A stretch of DNA of 29,317 nucleotides from Paulinella micropora (Eukaryota > Cercozoa > Imbricatea > Euglyphida): assembly GCA_009731375.1 (NCBI GenBank), contig BJOX01000043.1:739166-768482 (forward strand), given 5' to 3'. The stretch's first letter is position 1. Every line of letters starts with the position of its first letter. The notes beneath the pieces were generated by a model. It ran no database searches, was not told where the DNA came from, and saw only the letters and a program-made list of their open reading frames with translations. Shown here one piece after another: positions 1 through 8,409 of the stretch. The translations under genes were made by a program, and so were the position numbers.

Positions 1-9
1 GAACACAAG

Positions 10-2469
10 ATGCTTGTGCCACGAATAGGTGATGACCCCCGAAGTGTAGAAAGATTTGTTAATGCTATTATTAGAAGTATTCAAGAGATAATTATGAGCC
101 CCAGACTTAATAGATTACTTAACCTTGCTACAGGTGTTGGGCGATATGGTGTGAGAAGGATAGCATGGGGACAGATATTGAGATTAATTGCCAACAATCC
201 ACAACTACGGGCGATGAATGTTGGATTACTTGGAAGAAGGAGAGCAGATGCTTTTAATACCCTTTTGCTAACACTAGCAAGAAATGAAGCACCAGAGGGT
301 TTGCCTCCTGCTAACCCTCGTTTAATCGCAGGCGGACAGCAAAGAATAGGTGATTATGTATTAAGAGAATATATGAGCAGATTAGCCACTGGACTAGTGT
401 CTTTAGGTGCGTGGGACTATTTTATTAAAACAGGAGTAGAGACTATGACGGTTGTCGGTCTGGGAAAAGCACTCAGAGAAATATATAGAACATGGTCTGC
501 TCAACCAGATGCTCTCATTAAGTTGGAAGAAGAACGAATTCATACCGAGGGAAGTAATTATAATGGTGGGGGCACACGAGTGGAAAGCCGTCTCCAATTA
601 GAAGATAGAACTCGCGGTAAGTTTCCTTACATTCTACCAGCAGATGCTTTGGACTTGGTTGCTTTTGAACATGATTTATTGTATGCTACTGGTGATAAGA
701 ATGTCCAAGACTTTGCCGATAAACGATACTTTGAAAGAATTACCAATATGAGTGATTATCTAACGAGTAATGGTTTGGCTACGGCCGAAGTTGCCAAGAG
801 TATTTTTGACAATTACAACTCAAGGTTTTCAAAAGCGGATATATCTAGAATGGCCTTAGAAGCACAGGGAAGGGCACGTGGCGGAGTATCTTTTTGGGAT
901 GCGATGAAGTTTTGGAAAACTATCAAAACCACTCTTCCAGATGCGAAGTATAACGGATTTATAGGCGATGTAGATAACACATTAATGTCCATGATTGGTA
1001 TTATGAAAAATGTAGGCAGTTTTGATAAGGATGCCACATTTAAAGTAAATAAAGCGGTAAACCCTGCTACATTTAATAAACAATATGCGGAACTCGTTGA
1101 TGGTTTTAATAAAATGGTGAAATCACAAGAAAAAGCCGATGGTGTGAAAGGATATTCTCTTATCGCACCAGCAAATGAAACTACAATTAATAATTTTATA
1201 GAAAAAATAAATACAAAAGATATTCCACCAAGTATAGAAAAAGATATAAATCTTAGTGTTGAAGTCCCGATCGCATACTCAGACAATATGGTAGTAGCAG
1301 ATACTATTGGACTGGGCAATAACTTGCTCATACTTGATGATAAAGGTGCCCAAACGAGGCACTTAAAGGGATTTGTTAAATCGTTGAGAGCGAAGACTGG
1401 AAAGAAAATTAAACTTTCTAATTATGACGATCCAAAAGTTGGATGGGAAGAGGCCATTAAACAAGCACTAAATCAAGGTGCTAGTATATCAGACGTAGCA
1501 GATGCGGATGATATTTTGGATAAGAGAATTTATCAAGAAGTGAGGGGTAAATTGACACCAGACCAAATGAAGCAATTAGAAGATTTAGAATTGAGGGATG
1601 CGAGCGTGCCAAGAAAACAAACACCAATACCAACTCAACCACCGCAAACCATGCCACCGCAAACCATGCCACCAGCACCGCAAACCATGCCACCAGCACC
1701 GCAAACTCAACCACCAGCACCGCAAACTCAACCACCAGCACCGCAAACAACACAAGCACCAGCACCACCAAATCCACAACCAGAGTATGAAGGAGGTGTT
1801 TATAAAAGTGGAACAAAACAGGGGCTCCCATTCTGGGAGGAGAAAGTTAAAGATGAAAAACTCAAAGAAATGATGAAAGAATACAAAGTTTCAGATGACC
1901 CAGACCCAGCAACAACACCAAATCAAGCCATGGTTGATAGCATGAGAAGCATTGACCAATTGGTTGATAAACTTATGGGTAAAACTCCCGCCGATGAAAG
2001 AGAAGATATGTTAGCACTTATTCGTTTTCTAATGCCAAGCGACCAAAATGGAGGTATCGGCACTTCACAAACAAACCCACTTATTAAAGGCAACGAACTA
2101 AGACGAGATCGCATGCTAGACACCAAGAATGATTTTGAATTGTTAGATAACACCCGTTATGGCAACACAAACAATCACTTTATGTTGAATAGATACAATA
2201 GAGCAGTTATCCAGACCAGAATGAAAGACAAAAGAGCATTTCCAAAAATGAAACGAAAACTGACCAAAAACTTCCCTGCTGAAATCCCGCGACAAGTCCA
2301 AACTCGTCCAGAAAGAAAGGATTTTAAACCGCTCGTCAATCCTCCAAGTAATTATGCTTTTGGTAGTCCTTACTCTCCTTATTTCTATAATTATGCCTCA
2401 CCACCCCAACCCTTTGGTGCCGAATATGATAATTATAGATACAATCCAAACTATTTTCAAAACCCATAG
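10..2469 (+). CDS. Large virion-associated protein with a phospholipase A2-like domain
   Basis: 819 aa read from an ATG at position 10. The frame is open to the window edge, so the true start may lie further left. Residues 186-237 carry the signature of viral phospholipase A2: a Gly-rich calcium-loop-like NGGGT (185-189), the catalytic pair in EHDLLY (His221, Asp222) and a downstream FADKRYF in which Asp237 matches the second catalytic Asp region of parvovirus VP1. The spacing from loop to HD (about 35 residues) is longer than in parvoviruses. Residues about 537-590 are a Pro/Gln repeat built on PPAPQT, and the C-terminus is rich in Tyr, Asn and Pro. In parvoviruses this domain is known to act on endosomal membranes during entry; that role here is inferred. 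It heads the capsid gene block, 28 bp before the ATPase. I see no other known domain in the rest. Confidence 0.75.
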   Translation: MLVPRIGDDPRSVERFVNAIIRSIQEIIMSPRLNRLLNLATGVGRYGVRRIAWGQILRLIANNPQLRAMNVGLLGRRRADAFNTLLLTLARNEAPEGLPPANPRLIAGGQQRIGDYVLREYMSRLATGLVSLGAWDYFIKTGVETMTVVGLGKALREIYRTWSAQPDALIKLEEERIHTEGSNYNGGGTRVESRLQLEDRTRGKFPYILPADALDLVAFEHDLLYATGDKNVQDFADKRYFERITNMSDYLTSNGLATAEVAKSIFDNYNSRFSKADISRMALEAQGRARGGVSFWDAMKFWKTIKTTLPDAKYNGFIGDVDNTLMSMIGIMKNVGSFDKDATFKVNKAVNPATFNKQYAELVDGFNKMVKSQEKADGVKGYSLIAPANETTINNFIEKINTKDIPPSIEKDINLSVEVPIAYSDNMVVADTIGLGNNLLILDDKGAQTRHLKGFVKSLRAKTGKKIKLSNYDDPKVGWEEAIKQALNQGASISDVADADDILDKRIYQEVRGKLTPDQMKQLEDLELRDASVPRKQTPIPTQPPQTMPPQTMPPAPQTMPPAPQTQPPAPQTQPPAPQTTQAPAPPNPQPEYEGGVYKSGTKQGLPFWEEKVKDEKLKEMMKEYKVSDDPDPATTPNQAMVDSMRSIDQLVDKLMGKTPADEREDMLALIRFLMPSDQNGGIGTSQTNPLIKGNELRRDRMLDTKNDFELLDNTRYGNTNNHFMLNRYNRAVIQTRMKDKRAFPKMKRKLTKNFPAEIPRQVQTRPERKDFKPLVNPPSNYAFGSPYSPYFYNYASPPQPFGAEYDNYRYNPNYFQNP
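1636..1770 (+). repeat. In-frame minisatellite coding for the PPAPQT repeat
   Basis: About 18-bp units of the type CCACCAGCACCGCAAACT repeat in tandem inside the phospholipase-domain gene. They give a flexible Pro/Gln linker between the N-terminal enzyme-like part and the C-terminal part. Copy number probably varies between relatives. Confidence 0.8.
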
Positions 2470-2477
2470 TATAGTAT

Positions 2478-2494
2478 ATCTTATAATATAAGAT
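2478..2494. promoter_or_regulatory. Perfect 17-bp intergenic palindrome
   Basis: ATCTTATA, one central A, TATAAGAT: a perfect inverted repeat that fills most of the 28-bp gap between the phospholipase-domain gene and the ATPase gene. It could be a 3'-end hairpin for the first gene, a TATA-like promoter for the second, or both. Confidence 0.6.
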
Positions 2495-2497
2495 TAG

Positions 2498-3400
2498 ATG
2501 CCGAGGTCTATACGTAGAGGATTAATAGCAAACAAGTTGCCACGAAAAACACTTTTGAAGCAGAGTTTGGAGAAAACCAATATAGAAAAAGCACACGAGG
2601 AATTTACTATTGACAGGCCAGTAATAACAGAGTTAGATAGCAAAAAACCGCCCAAATTTCACAATGACTTAGAAATACAACCAATTAAAACACAAAGAGA
2701 TAGTGTTGAATTGCTCCCTATCCAAAAAGAAGGAATATTGCCAGCCATGGGGACTATGGTTATATGTGCCAGCACTGGCGGGGGTAAATCAGTTATGATT
2801 TGTAATCTACTCGCCAAAAAGAACATGTTGAAAGGATTTTATGATAGAATAGTAGTCTTTTGCTTAAGTCCATGCCCGATTTTGGAGGACACTCTCAAGT
2901 TAAAAAAAGAAGACATAATCAAAGAAGACCGCCCAGAACTAATGCGCGAAATATTAACTAAACAAAAAGAACTGATTAAAACTAAAGGGTTTAAGAAGGC
3001 ACCAAAGATATTATTGTTATTGGATGACATAGCACAGAGTAAAACCTTTCTCAAATCAGAAGTGCTTACCGAGTTGTTTTTCGCTTCAACACATGCTAAG
3101 GTGTCAGTCTGGGTAGCAACTCAGAGTTATACACAACTCCCGCGAAGAATAAGAATTAATTGCCATTGGATGATTATTTTTAATGGAGTAAGGCGGAGCG
3201 AACTTGACAGACTGGCAGATGAATATGAAAGTCCTTTTCTCACCAAAAAAGAATTTTACAATATGGTTAAGTATGCTACGGCAGAACCTTATTCGTTTCT
3301 AGCAATTAACAACACTGCCAGTGATAGAACAACCCAGTTTAGAAAGAATTTCTCTACTATATTACGATTAAATAAGGATAGAGATATGACCAATTTGTGA
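2498..3400 (+). CDS. Genome-packaging ATPase, A32/FtsK-HerA type
   Basis: 300 aa from ATG 2498. Walker A is ASTGGGKS (residues 91-98) and Walker B is ILLLLDD (171-177). A sensor-like VATQS follows at about 206-210, and candidate arginine fingers lie in LPRRIRI (214-220). Length, motif order and the hydrophobic strands before each motif match the small packaging ATPases of polinton-like viruses, virophages and large DNA viruses, which drive DNA into a preformed capsid. The first 80 residues are basic and variable, as is usual. The stop codon lies inside a perfect palindrome (3394-3417). Its place next to the major and minor capsid genes fits a packaging role. Confidence 0.92.
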   Translation: MPRSIRRGLIANKLPRKTLLKQSLEKTNIEKAHEEFTIDRPVITELDSKKPPKFHNDLEIQPIKTQRDSVELLPIQKEGILPAMGTMVICASTGGGKSVMICNLLAKKNMLKGFYDRIVVFCLSPCPILEDTLKLKKEDIIKEDRPELMREILTKQKELIKTKGFKKAPKILLLLDDIAQSKTFLKSEVLTELFFASTHAKVSVWVATQSYTQLPRRIRINCHWMIIFNGVRRSELDRLADEYESPFLTKKEFYNMVKYATAEPYSFLAINNTASDRTTQFRKNFSTILRLNKDRDMTNL

Positions 3401-3417
3401 TTGAATTCAATCACAAA
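3394..3417. promoter_or_regulatory. Perfect 24-bp palindrome at the end of the ATPase gene
   Basis: TTTGTGATTGAA followed directly by its exact reverse complement, with no spacer. The ATPase stop codon TGA (3398-3400) is inside the left arm. As RNA it would form a hairpin at the 3' end of the message, resembling the palindromes that mark polyadenylation in mimiviruses and Sputnik; that role here is inference. Confidence 0.75.
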
Positions 3418-3471
3418 CTAATTTATAAACTAATTAAATTAAATGGTTTTTTTTTCTCCATAATATATGTC

Positions 3472-4053
3472 ATGACGGAAACACCTAAATTATACAAGAC
3501 TTGCTATCATCAGGCAATCGCACTTTGGCATAAACAAAATGCGCAAGGAAAATTCGTAACAATTCGTAAGGGATCGCCCGAATACTTAGCAGTAAAGACG
3601 ATAGAAGCGGATATTAAGAGTGGCAAGATTAAGTGTCAATTAAAACCAAAGGTAAGCAAATCAGGAAGTAAGACCAATGAACAGCAACTAGACCAAATGC
3701 CAGATGAAGCATTAAAAAGAAAAATACCAGACATAGAAACGGCAAAAACTTCATTGCCTAAACCAAATGCCAAACCTATTGAGATGTCTCCAGCACTTAA
3801 GATTGAACAATCTTTACCCAAATCTTTCAATCCCACTCCTGTTGCTGTGCCGAAACACACTACCACAACACCCGCAAGTAAGATAGAAGCAATGGAGGAT
3901 GCTTCTAAGGAAACTCCGCCACCACCTAAGGAGGTTACTGAAACTAATGACATTGATGTAAATCAAGCCATAGCGGATTTAAAGAAAATGAAAGAGGAAA
4001 GAATTACACACCAGAATTTACAGATTATGAAAAAAATAATTAATGGTAATTGA
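3472..4053 (+). CDS. Small protein with a KGSPEY motif, function unknown
   Basis: 193 aa. I chose the ATG at 3472, because upstream in-frame starts would be non-ATG and would overlap the palindrome. The N-terminal 50 residues hold a compact domain with Trp19 and KGSPEY at 33-38. A similar KG(S/T)PEY-containing pattern recurs in proteins of several large eukaryotic DNA viruses as I remember them, but no function is assigned. The middle is rich in Pro, Lys and Thr and probably disordered. The C-terminus (about 155-193) is helical and charged. It sits between the packaging ATPase and the capsid genes, so a virion or core protein, possibly DNA-binding given its basic nature, is a reasonable guess. 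Confidence 0.7.
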   Translation: MTETPKLYKTCYHQAIALWHKQNAQGKFVTIRKGSPEYLAVKTIEADIKSGKIKCQLKPKVSKSGSKTNEQQLDQMPDEALKRKIPDIETAKTSLPKPNAKPIEMSPALKIEQSLPKSFNPTPVAVPKHTTTTPASKIEAMEDASKETPPPPKEVTETNDIDVNQAIADLKKMKEERITHQNLQIMKKIINGN

Positions 4054-4068
4054 TAAAATATATTTTAT
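4053..4068. promoter_or_regulatory. Perfect 16-bp palindrome after the KGSPEY gene
   Basis: ATAAAATA followed directly by TATTTTAT, starting on the last base of the upstream stop codon. It lies in the 44-bp gap before the next gene and belongs to the set of palindromes at gene boundaries in this element. Confidence 0.55.
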
Positions 4069-4097
4069 GTGGATATTTATATATTCGCATTTTTATA

Positions 4098-4496
4098 ATG
4101 ATTAAAAACTCAAGTGCTTCAAATCGTTTGCCAATTGACTTTATTAAAAAGATAAATGAAGCAAACCGACCAAAAAGTGATGGGTTTCAACTAAACCAGT
4201 TTGAATTGTGGAGTAGCAATGGTGCCCCGTTAGTTAATCAACCATTGACCGAGTTTGGCGACCTTGTCCCGTATGAGAAGAGCACTCTTCAAAACACATT
4301 AACAGACATTTCTGATAAAAAAGAAAATGCGGATGTTGTTGATTTGGACACTGCTGTTAGCAGTTTGGCTTATTTAAAGAAAGCAGTTGAGAATGCTGAG
4401 GCAAGTGAGTTTCAATTGACTTCACCACAAGACACAAGACTTGACAACATACAAAAATCAGTTAATTTAATTAAACAATCCGTTTCAGGTGAATAA
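4098..4496 (+). CDS. Hypothetical protein in the capsid gene block
   Basis: 132 aa from ATG 4098; the longer reading starts with a non-ATG codon inside an AT-rich leader and is not supported. I do not recognise a family. The protein is polar, with a PIDFIKKINE helix near the N-terminus and a helical C-terminal third (about 85-132). It ends in GE just before an AT-rich 77-bp gap upstream of the major capsid gene. Its position, flanked by the KGSPEY gene and the capsid gene in the same direction, suggests co-expression and a virion assembly or structural role. Confidence 0.65.
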   Translation: MIKNSSASNRLPIDFIKKINEANRPKSDGFQLNQFELWSSNGAPLVNQPLTEFGDLVPYEKSTLQNTLTDISDKKENADVVDLDTAVSSLAYLKKAVENAEASEFQLTSPQDTRLDNIQKSVNLIKQSVSGE

Positions 4497-4573
4497 ATAA
4501 TTATTTTTAATTTCTATTATTATTTTTTTAGTATAGTAGTATTGTGAATTTATCACCTCACACCGCACACAAA

Positions 4574-5998
4574 ATGGAGAAAAAGGAGATTGAAGTTACT
4601 GAGGAGTTGATGACCCTCAACAACCTCAGATATGAGTTTCCAGCAAGTCTGGCTCTCTCTGAACAGGGAAGTATCTTTAAGAAGAACTTCGCCGACCAGC
4701 AAAAGTATGCCAGTGATTCTGGAACTGAAATGATTTTTACATTACAGGCGAGCACTGATTTTGTTTATGGAAAGAATTGCTATTTGTCATTTGACATTAT
4801 GGCCGAAGGATTGGTGGCCACTGATGGAAAAGATAATGTTGCCTGTGCTCTTGGTTTCCAAAACACTCCCGCTACCGCTATTTTTGAAAGATTTTTGCTA
4901 GAAAGCAAGGATGGTAGCGAACTTGAACGAATTGAAGATTTGAACAAGATGGTGCGAAATATTCTCCCTTGGCATTATCCTTTTGATTACCGCCGACAGG
5001 CACAGATGGCGGGACAACGAGAACCACTCAGTGTTAATGCTAATGTTACCGACACTTCGGTTACTGATTTTGCACTTAATGTCCCCACTGCTGGTAGTGT
5101 TGCGACTGGTAATTATTTGAGGGTTTGTATTCCTCTTCATTACTTCTCGGGAGTGTTTAATGAAGAAACTCTCATTCCTCCTTCTTTGATTAGTGGTATG
5201 AGACTTCGTTTGACATTTGCACCAGTGAATGAAGCATTGACTATCATTGGAACCTCTAATGGTGCGATTCCGACTGTATTTACTACTACTAGTTTGAAAT
5301 ACAGCGTATCAAATCCAGTTGTTATGTTGGAGACATTCTCTCTTGCTCCCGCCGTCCAGAGAAATGTTATGGAGCAGATGGGGAGCAAGGATGGGCTCCC
5401 ATACACTTATGAAACATATTACAATCAAAAGGCAAATCCGGGGGTCTCCGATGATTTTAATCTCCAAGTGAATAAAGCCGTTGCTCGTGCTCAGTGCTTG
5501 TATATCGTAACTCAGAATGTGCTCACCGAAAATGCTAATATTGACAACTTGGGAACTGCTCAAATGCCTTACAGACAATATCAATGCCGTATTGGTGATT
5601 GGTATGCCCCGCAACAAAAGATGGAACTTGGAGTTGCTGATACTCTGGCCGCCGTTCAACGAGGATGCGCGGAATTGTATATTAATAATCTTCAAGCGAC
5701 TATGGGTATTCGTGATGCTTACATGTCTTCGTCTGTTTCTCTTGAAAACTTTCGTAGTTATTATTCTACTTCAGATAAAACAGGACTTACATCTAACTCA
5801 GGATTTGCTACCATTATCCAGACACTCAATCAGTCGCCACATATTGGAGCATCTGGTATTGCGGTTAATAACTCACGAACTGCGGAAGTCACTCTTCGTT
5901 ATGCAGCCGCTTATGATGAAAATCGCACCATTACTGCTTGGTTGAAATATGTTAAAGTCGCGGCTATCTATCCGTCTCGCTGTGTGGTCAGACAATAA
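4574..5998 (+). CDS. Double-jelly-roll major capsid protein
   Basis: 474 aa from ATG 4574 (MEKKEIEVTEEL). The start is preceded by AT-rich DNA; the non-ATG extension to 4544 is rejected. The protein is beta-rich and lacks a signal peptide. A central segment (LIPPSLISGMRLRLTF) matches the conserved stretch between the two jelly rolls of polinton-like and adintovirus capsid proteins, where an IPL..(F/L)SG motif precedes LIPP..(I/M)SG(M/L)R. Length suits the family (about 450-650 aa). In such viruses it forms trimeric hexon-like capsomers. The penton-like gene follows after 37 bp. Assignment rests on motif, length and context rather than an alignment. Confidence 0.85.
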   Translation: MEKKEIEVTEELMTLNNLRYEFPASLALSEQGSIFKKNFADQQKYASDSGTEMIFTLQASTDFVYGKNCYLSFDIMAEGLVATDGKDNVACALGFQNTPATAIFERFLLESKDGSELERIEDLNKMVRNILPWHYPFDYRRQAQMAGQREPLSVNANVTDTSVTDFALNVPTAGSVATGNYLRVCIPLHYFSGVFNEETLIPPSLISGMRLRLTFAPVNEALTIIGTSNGAIPTVFTTTSLKYSVSNPVVMLETFSLAPAVQRNVMEQMGSKDGLPYTYETYYNQKANPGVSDDFNLQVNKAVARAQCLYIVTQNVLTENANIDNLGTAQMPYRQYQCRIGDWYAPQQKMELGVADTLAAVQRGCAELYINNLQATMGIRDAYMSSSVSLENFRSYYSTSDKTGLTSNSGFATIIQTLNQSPHIGASGIAVNNSRTAEVTLRYAAAYDENRTITAWLKYVKVAAIYPSRCVVRQ

Positions 5999-6035
5999 AA
6001 AAAAATTAAAAATTAAAATATAATATAATATAGCA

Positions 6036-6833
6036 ATGTCTTTTACTATCTCCAATCTTGAAGACGAAAAGCGAACAAAAAAAAATTTCCTCCTTCGTGT
6101 CTCCTCAAGCGATAAAACAGAATCCAAATCCGCTTCTACTCACAATGGCCGTTTCGTCGTTGATTTACCAGCAACTGGTCGTAATATTGATATAATCAGT
6201 GCTTATGTCGTTAAAAGTATCTCTATCCCAAATGTTTTCCCAAACATACCGAGTTATGCCAACACTCTCACATTGATTAAAACAACTGGATCGGCTACAA
6301 AAACGGCAATCGTAACAGCAAATCAATACACCATTGATACATTTATTACCGCTCTTCAAACTGCGATTAATTCAGCAATTACCCCTAACTCCGTAGTTAT
6401 AACTTTGAACTCCGTTAATAAATTGAATTTTGCTTTCACTGGTGATACATATGCTTTTGATTACGATAACAGCACGATTAGCGATAAGATAGGATTAACT
6501 GCCGATATCTCGGCGGCGGCGAGTAGCACCATGCAATCTATAGTCAATCTAATCGGTGAAACGGCCGTTTATGTCCATAGCCGTGCTTTAAATCAGTCTG
6601 GTTTAGTTGAAGCAAATGGTAATTTCTCTGTGGTCGGTAAATGTAATTTAGATAAGCCGTATGGAGTCCAGTGCTACTTTGAGAGTTCTAATGATGTCGC
6701 CGATTATGTGCCATTTAATACAACAAAAAGTTTAAGGTCTATTGATATTGTAATTAGAAATGCGGGCGGTGAAGTGCTTGAATGTCCTGTCAATTTTGAA
6801 GTTTCAATTCTTCTCAAAGTCTATCATGCTTAA
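6036..6833 (+). CDS. Penton-like minor capsid protein (single jelly roll)
   Basis: 265 aa from ATG 6036. The N-terminal part has the pattern typical of penton-base-like minor capsid proteins of polintons, virophages and polinton-like viruses. A basic polar leader is followed by a strand ending in the VKSISIPNVFPNI motif (about residues 58-70), then a beta-rich body with a SIDIVIRN strand and a hydrophobic C-terminal strand. In these viruses the protein occupies the fivefold vertices. It directly follows the major capsid gene in the same direction, the standard pairing, with a TATAATATAATATA-type box just before the start. Confidence 0.8.
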   Translation: MSFTISNLEDEKRTKKNFLLRVSSSDKTESKSASTHNGRFVVDLPATGRNIDIISAYVVKSISIPNVFPNIPSYANTLTLIKTTGSATKTAIVTANQYTIDTFITALQTAINSAITPNSVVITLNSVNKLNFAFTGDTYAFDYDNSTISDKIGLTADISAAASSTMQSIVNLIGETAVYVHSRALNQSGLVEANGNFSVVGKCNLDKPYGVQCYFESSNDVADYVPFNTTKSLRSIDIVIRNAGGEVLECPVNFEVSILLKVYHA

Positions 6834-6879
6834 TCCTATCGGTTTATTTACATTTGGACTATAATTTCCCTTATTATAT

Positions 6880-7107
6880 ATGATATTTTTGGACAATATA
6901 GATAAATTGTTTAAGTTGATAACGGCTATCAACGAGTGCCGTTTGAAACAAAAAAAAGATATAATCCCGTGCGGGACTAATATGGATCAGTTTTATCGGT
7001 ATTTAAGGAAATACCATGCACCAATTGTTGAGGAAATGACAAAAAAAACAAATATTAACAATCTAGCAGTAGAGATAGAAAAAAAGTTTGAAAGCCTGTA
7101 TTTTTGA
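6880..7107 (+). CDS. Small helical protein, unknown
   Basis: 75 aa from ATG 6880, preceded by TTATTATAT. No family recognised. It is predicted to be almost all helix, rich in Lys, Ile and Asn, with two cysteines (in NECRLKQKKD and IPCG). It is the last rightward gene of the capsid block and ends 20 bp from the end of the leftward fibre-like gene, so the two are convergent. A real gene is likely because it continues the close spacing and ATG-start pattern of its neighbours, but it is short. Confidence 0.55.
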   Translation: MIFLDNIDKLFKLITAINECRLKQKKDIIPCGTNMDQFYRYLRKYHAPIVEEMTKKTNINNLAVEIEKKFESLYF

Positions 7108-7127
7108 AAGTGTGTATTTTTTTTTGT

Positions 7128-8360
7128 TTAAATCTGGTCTTCAATCCAGTTCAATGAAGCGTAAATGCTCGCCGTTCCACCGCTCGTATTTTGTGCGGAT
7201 ATAGTAAATGTCTTGCCTGACCCTATCTTGATATTATATTGAGACAAATCAATATATATGGATGAACCACCAGACAACACATATGTAAATATCACACTTC
7301 CACCCGTTCTTGTTGTCCCCGCTGTATCAACCTCTGCTAACGATGTGTTTGTATCGTAATTTGAATAAGAAGGTGTTCCTCCCAATGTGGTATTAAGAAT
7401 AATTCTCGCAATACATGTTTTAGTATCAGAATTGCTAATACACAAATTCTCAAAGTAGATTATGTTGTAATTCGTTTTGCTGTTGAATGTGGCGCGGTTT
7501 CTAATAGTAAATATGGCATTCTCAGTTGCTCCTATAGTTTTTACATTGTCATACGAGTTTGTTATAGCAATAGTCCGATCAATAACCCCTTCAACTGCCA
7601 AAAACATACTCGCCGTTTTCATAACAACGGATTGAAGGCTTGACGAATATGCCTTCGCATAAATAGCAAATGCCGCCTGATCTAATGATGGAGTAGTAGC
7701 AGTGCTCGCGTATTTAATCGCATGAATTACTTCCATTCGTCCAGTGCGGGGATTTTCAATTTTAAATGTAATCTGACCGCTACCCAGATATTGGACGACT
7801 ATTTCAAACACATTCAATTTGGTAAAATCAATCGCGGGGAAGTTTCCCGTATTATCACATTTATCAACATTCCAAGCATACTGACTAACCACATTTTCAA
7901 CACTCCCCGCCGTTCTTACAACAGACATTCCCAAGTTTGATTGTCTAAAACATAAATTGTCTGCTGGTGTGCCTATGCCGATATCGCAATTAAAGGTAGT
8001 CGCGGTGGTAGATGATGGAAACAATGCGGAAAATCTAGCAACCAAGCCCATGCCACTTCTATATTTTGCTCTCTCTATAGTCGTAATCTGTGCGGTTGAA
8101 TTACCTGAGGCCGATGTCGTTAAAACCGCCATTGAATTAGCAGTTGATACCACCCCGCCGTTTGTTTCTGTTTTATCAAAGAAACGAGTATTAATACCAT
8201 AAGTGAAGACATTTTGTAATACGGGCGATAGAGTTGCCGTTCTCAACTCTCCGAAGGCCGTTGTTGGTAATGCGTCTTTGATATTATCTATTGATAAAGA
8301 AGATGATGACGATGTAGATGATGACGATGGTGTATTCGTGCTTTGACCAAACAAATTCAT
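7128..8360 (-). CDS. Fibre or spike-like virion protein
   Basis: 410 aa read leftward from ATG 8358-8360. Residues 9-22 are a Ser/Thr run, followed by a beta-rich, Thr/Ser/Ala-rich body typical of viral fibres and receptor-binding proteins. Residues about 187-215 contain a FEIVVQYLGSGQITFKIENP stretch with G-R-M and IKYA following. I associate this pattern with structural or tail-tip-like proteins of marine phages and giant viruses, where the segment looks like a concanavalin or jelly-roll strand set. The C-terminus is again strand-rich. It is expressed away from the capsid block, from a shared palindromic promoter region (8361-8409). Host-cell attachment is inferred. Confidence 0.6.
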   Translation of the reverse strand: MNLFGQSTNTPSSSSTSSSSSLSIDNIKDALPTTAFGELRTATLSPVLQNVFTYGINTRFFDKTETNGGVVSTANSMAVLTTSASGNSTAQITTIERAKYRSGMGLVARFSALFPSSTTATTFNCDIGIGTPADNLCFRQSNLGMSVVRTAGSVENVVSQYAWNVDKCDNTGNFPAIDFTKLNVFEIVVQYLGSGQITFKIENPRTGRMEVIHAIKYASTATTPSLDQAAFAIYAKAYSSSLQSVVMKTASMFLAVEGVIDRTIAITNSYDNVKTIGATENAIFTIRNRATFNSKTNYNIIYFENLCISNSDTKTCIARIILNTTLGGTPSYSNYDTNTSLAEVDTAGTTRTGGSVIFTYVLSGGSSIYIDLSQYNIKIGSGKTFTISAQNTSGGTASIYASLNWIEDQI

Positions 8361-8409
8361 TTTATATTCAAGTTGATTTAATTTAAATCAACTTATATTA
8401 TATAAAATC
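8361..8409. promoter_or_regulatory. Divergent promoter with a perfect 25-bp palindrome
   Basis: The gap between the leftward fibre-like gene and the rightward Cys-rich gene holds a perfect palindrome at 8370-8394: AAGTTGATTTAA, a central T, then the reverse complement. On the right it is flanked by TATATTATATAAAA just before ATG 8410. The GTTGATTT half-site recurs as inverted pairs at 11006-11058, suggesting a shared binding site. Confidence 0.6.

Noticed and set aside
1598-1873. ORF of HRKPCHQ repeats
   Set aside because: Out-of-frame shadow of the PPAPQT repeat in the phospholipase-domain gene.
7722-8202. Plus-strand ORFs opposite the fibre gene
   Set aside because: Antisense shadows with no recognisable pattern.
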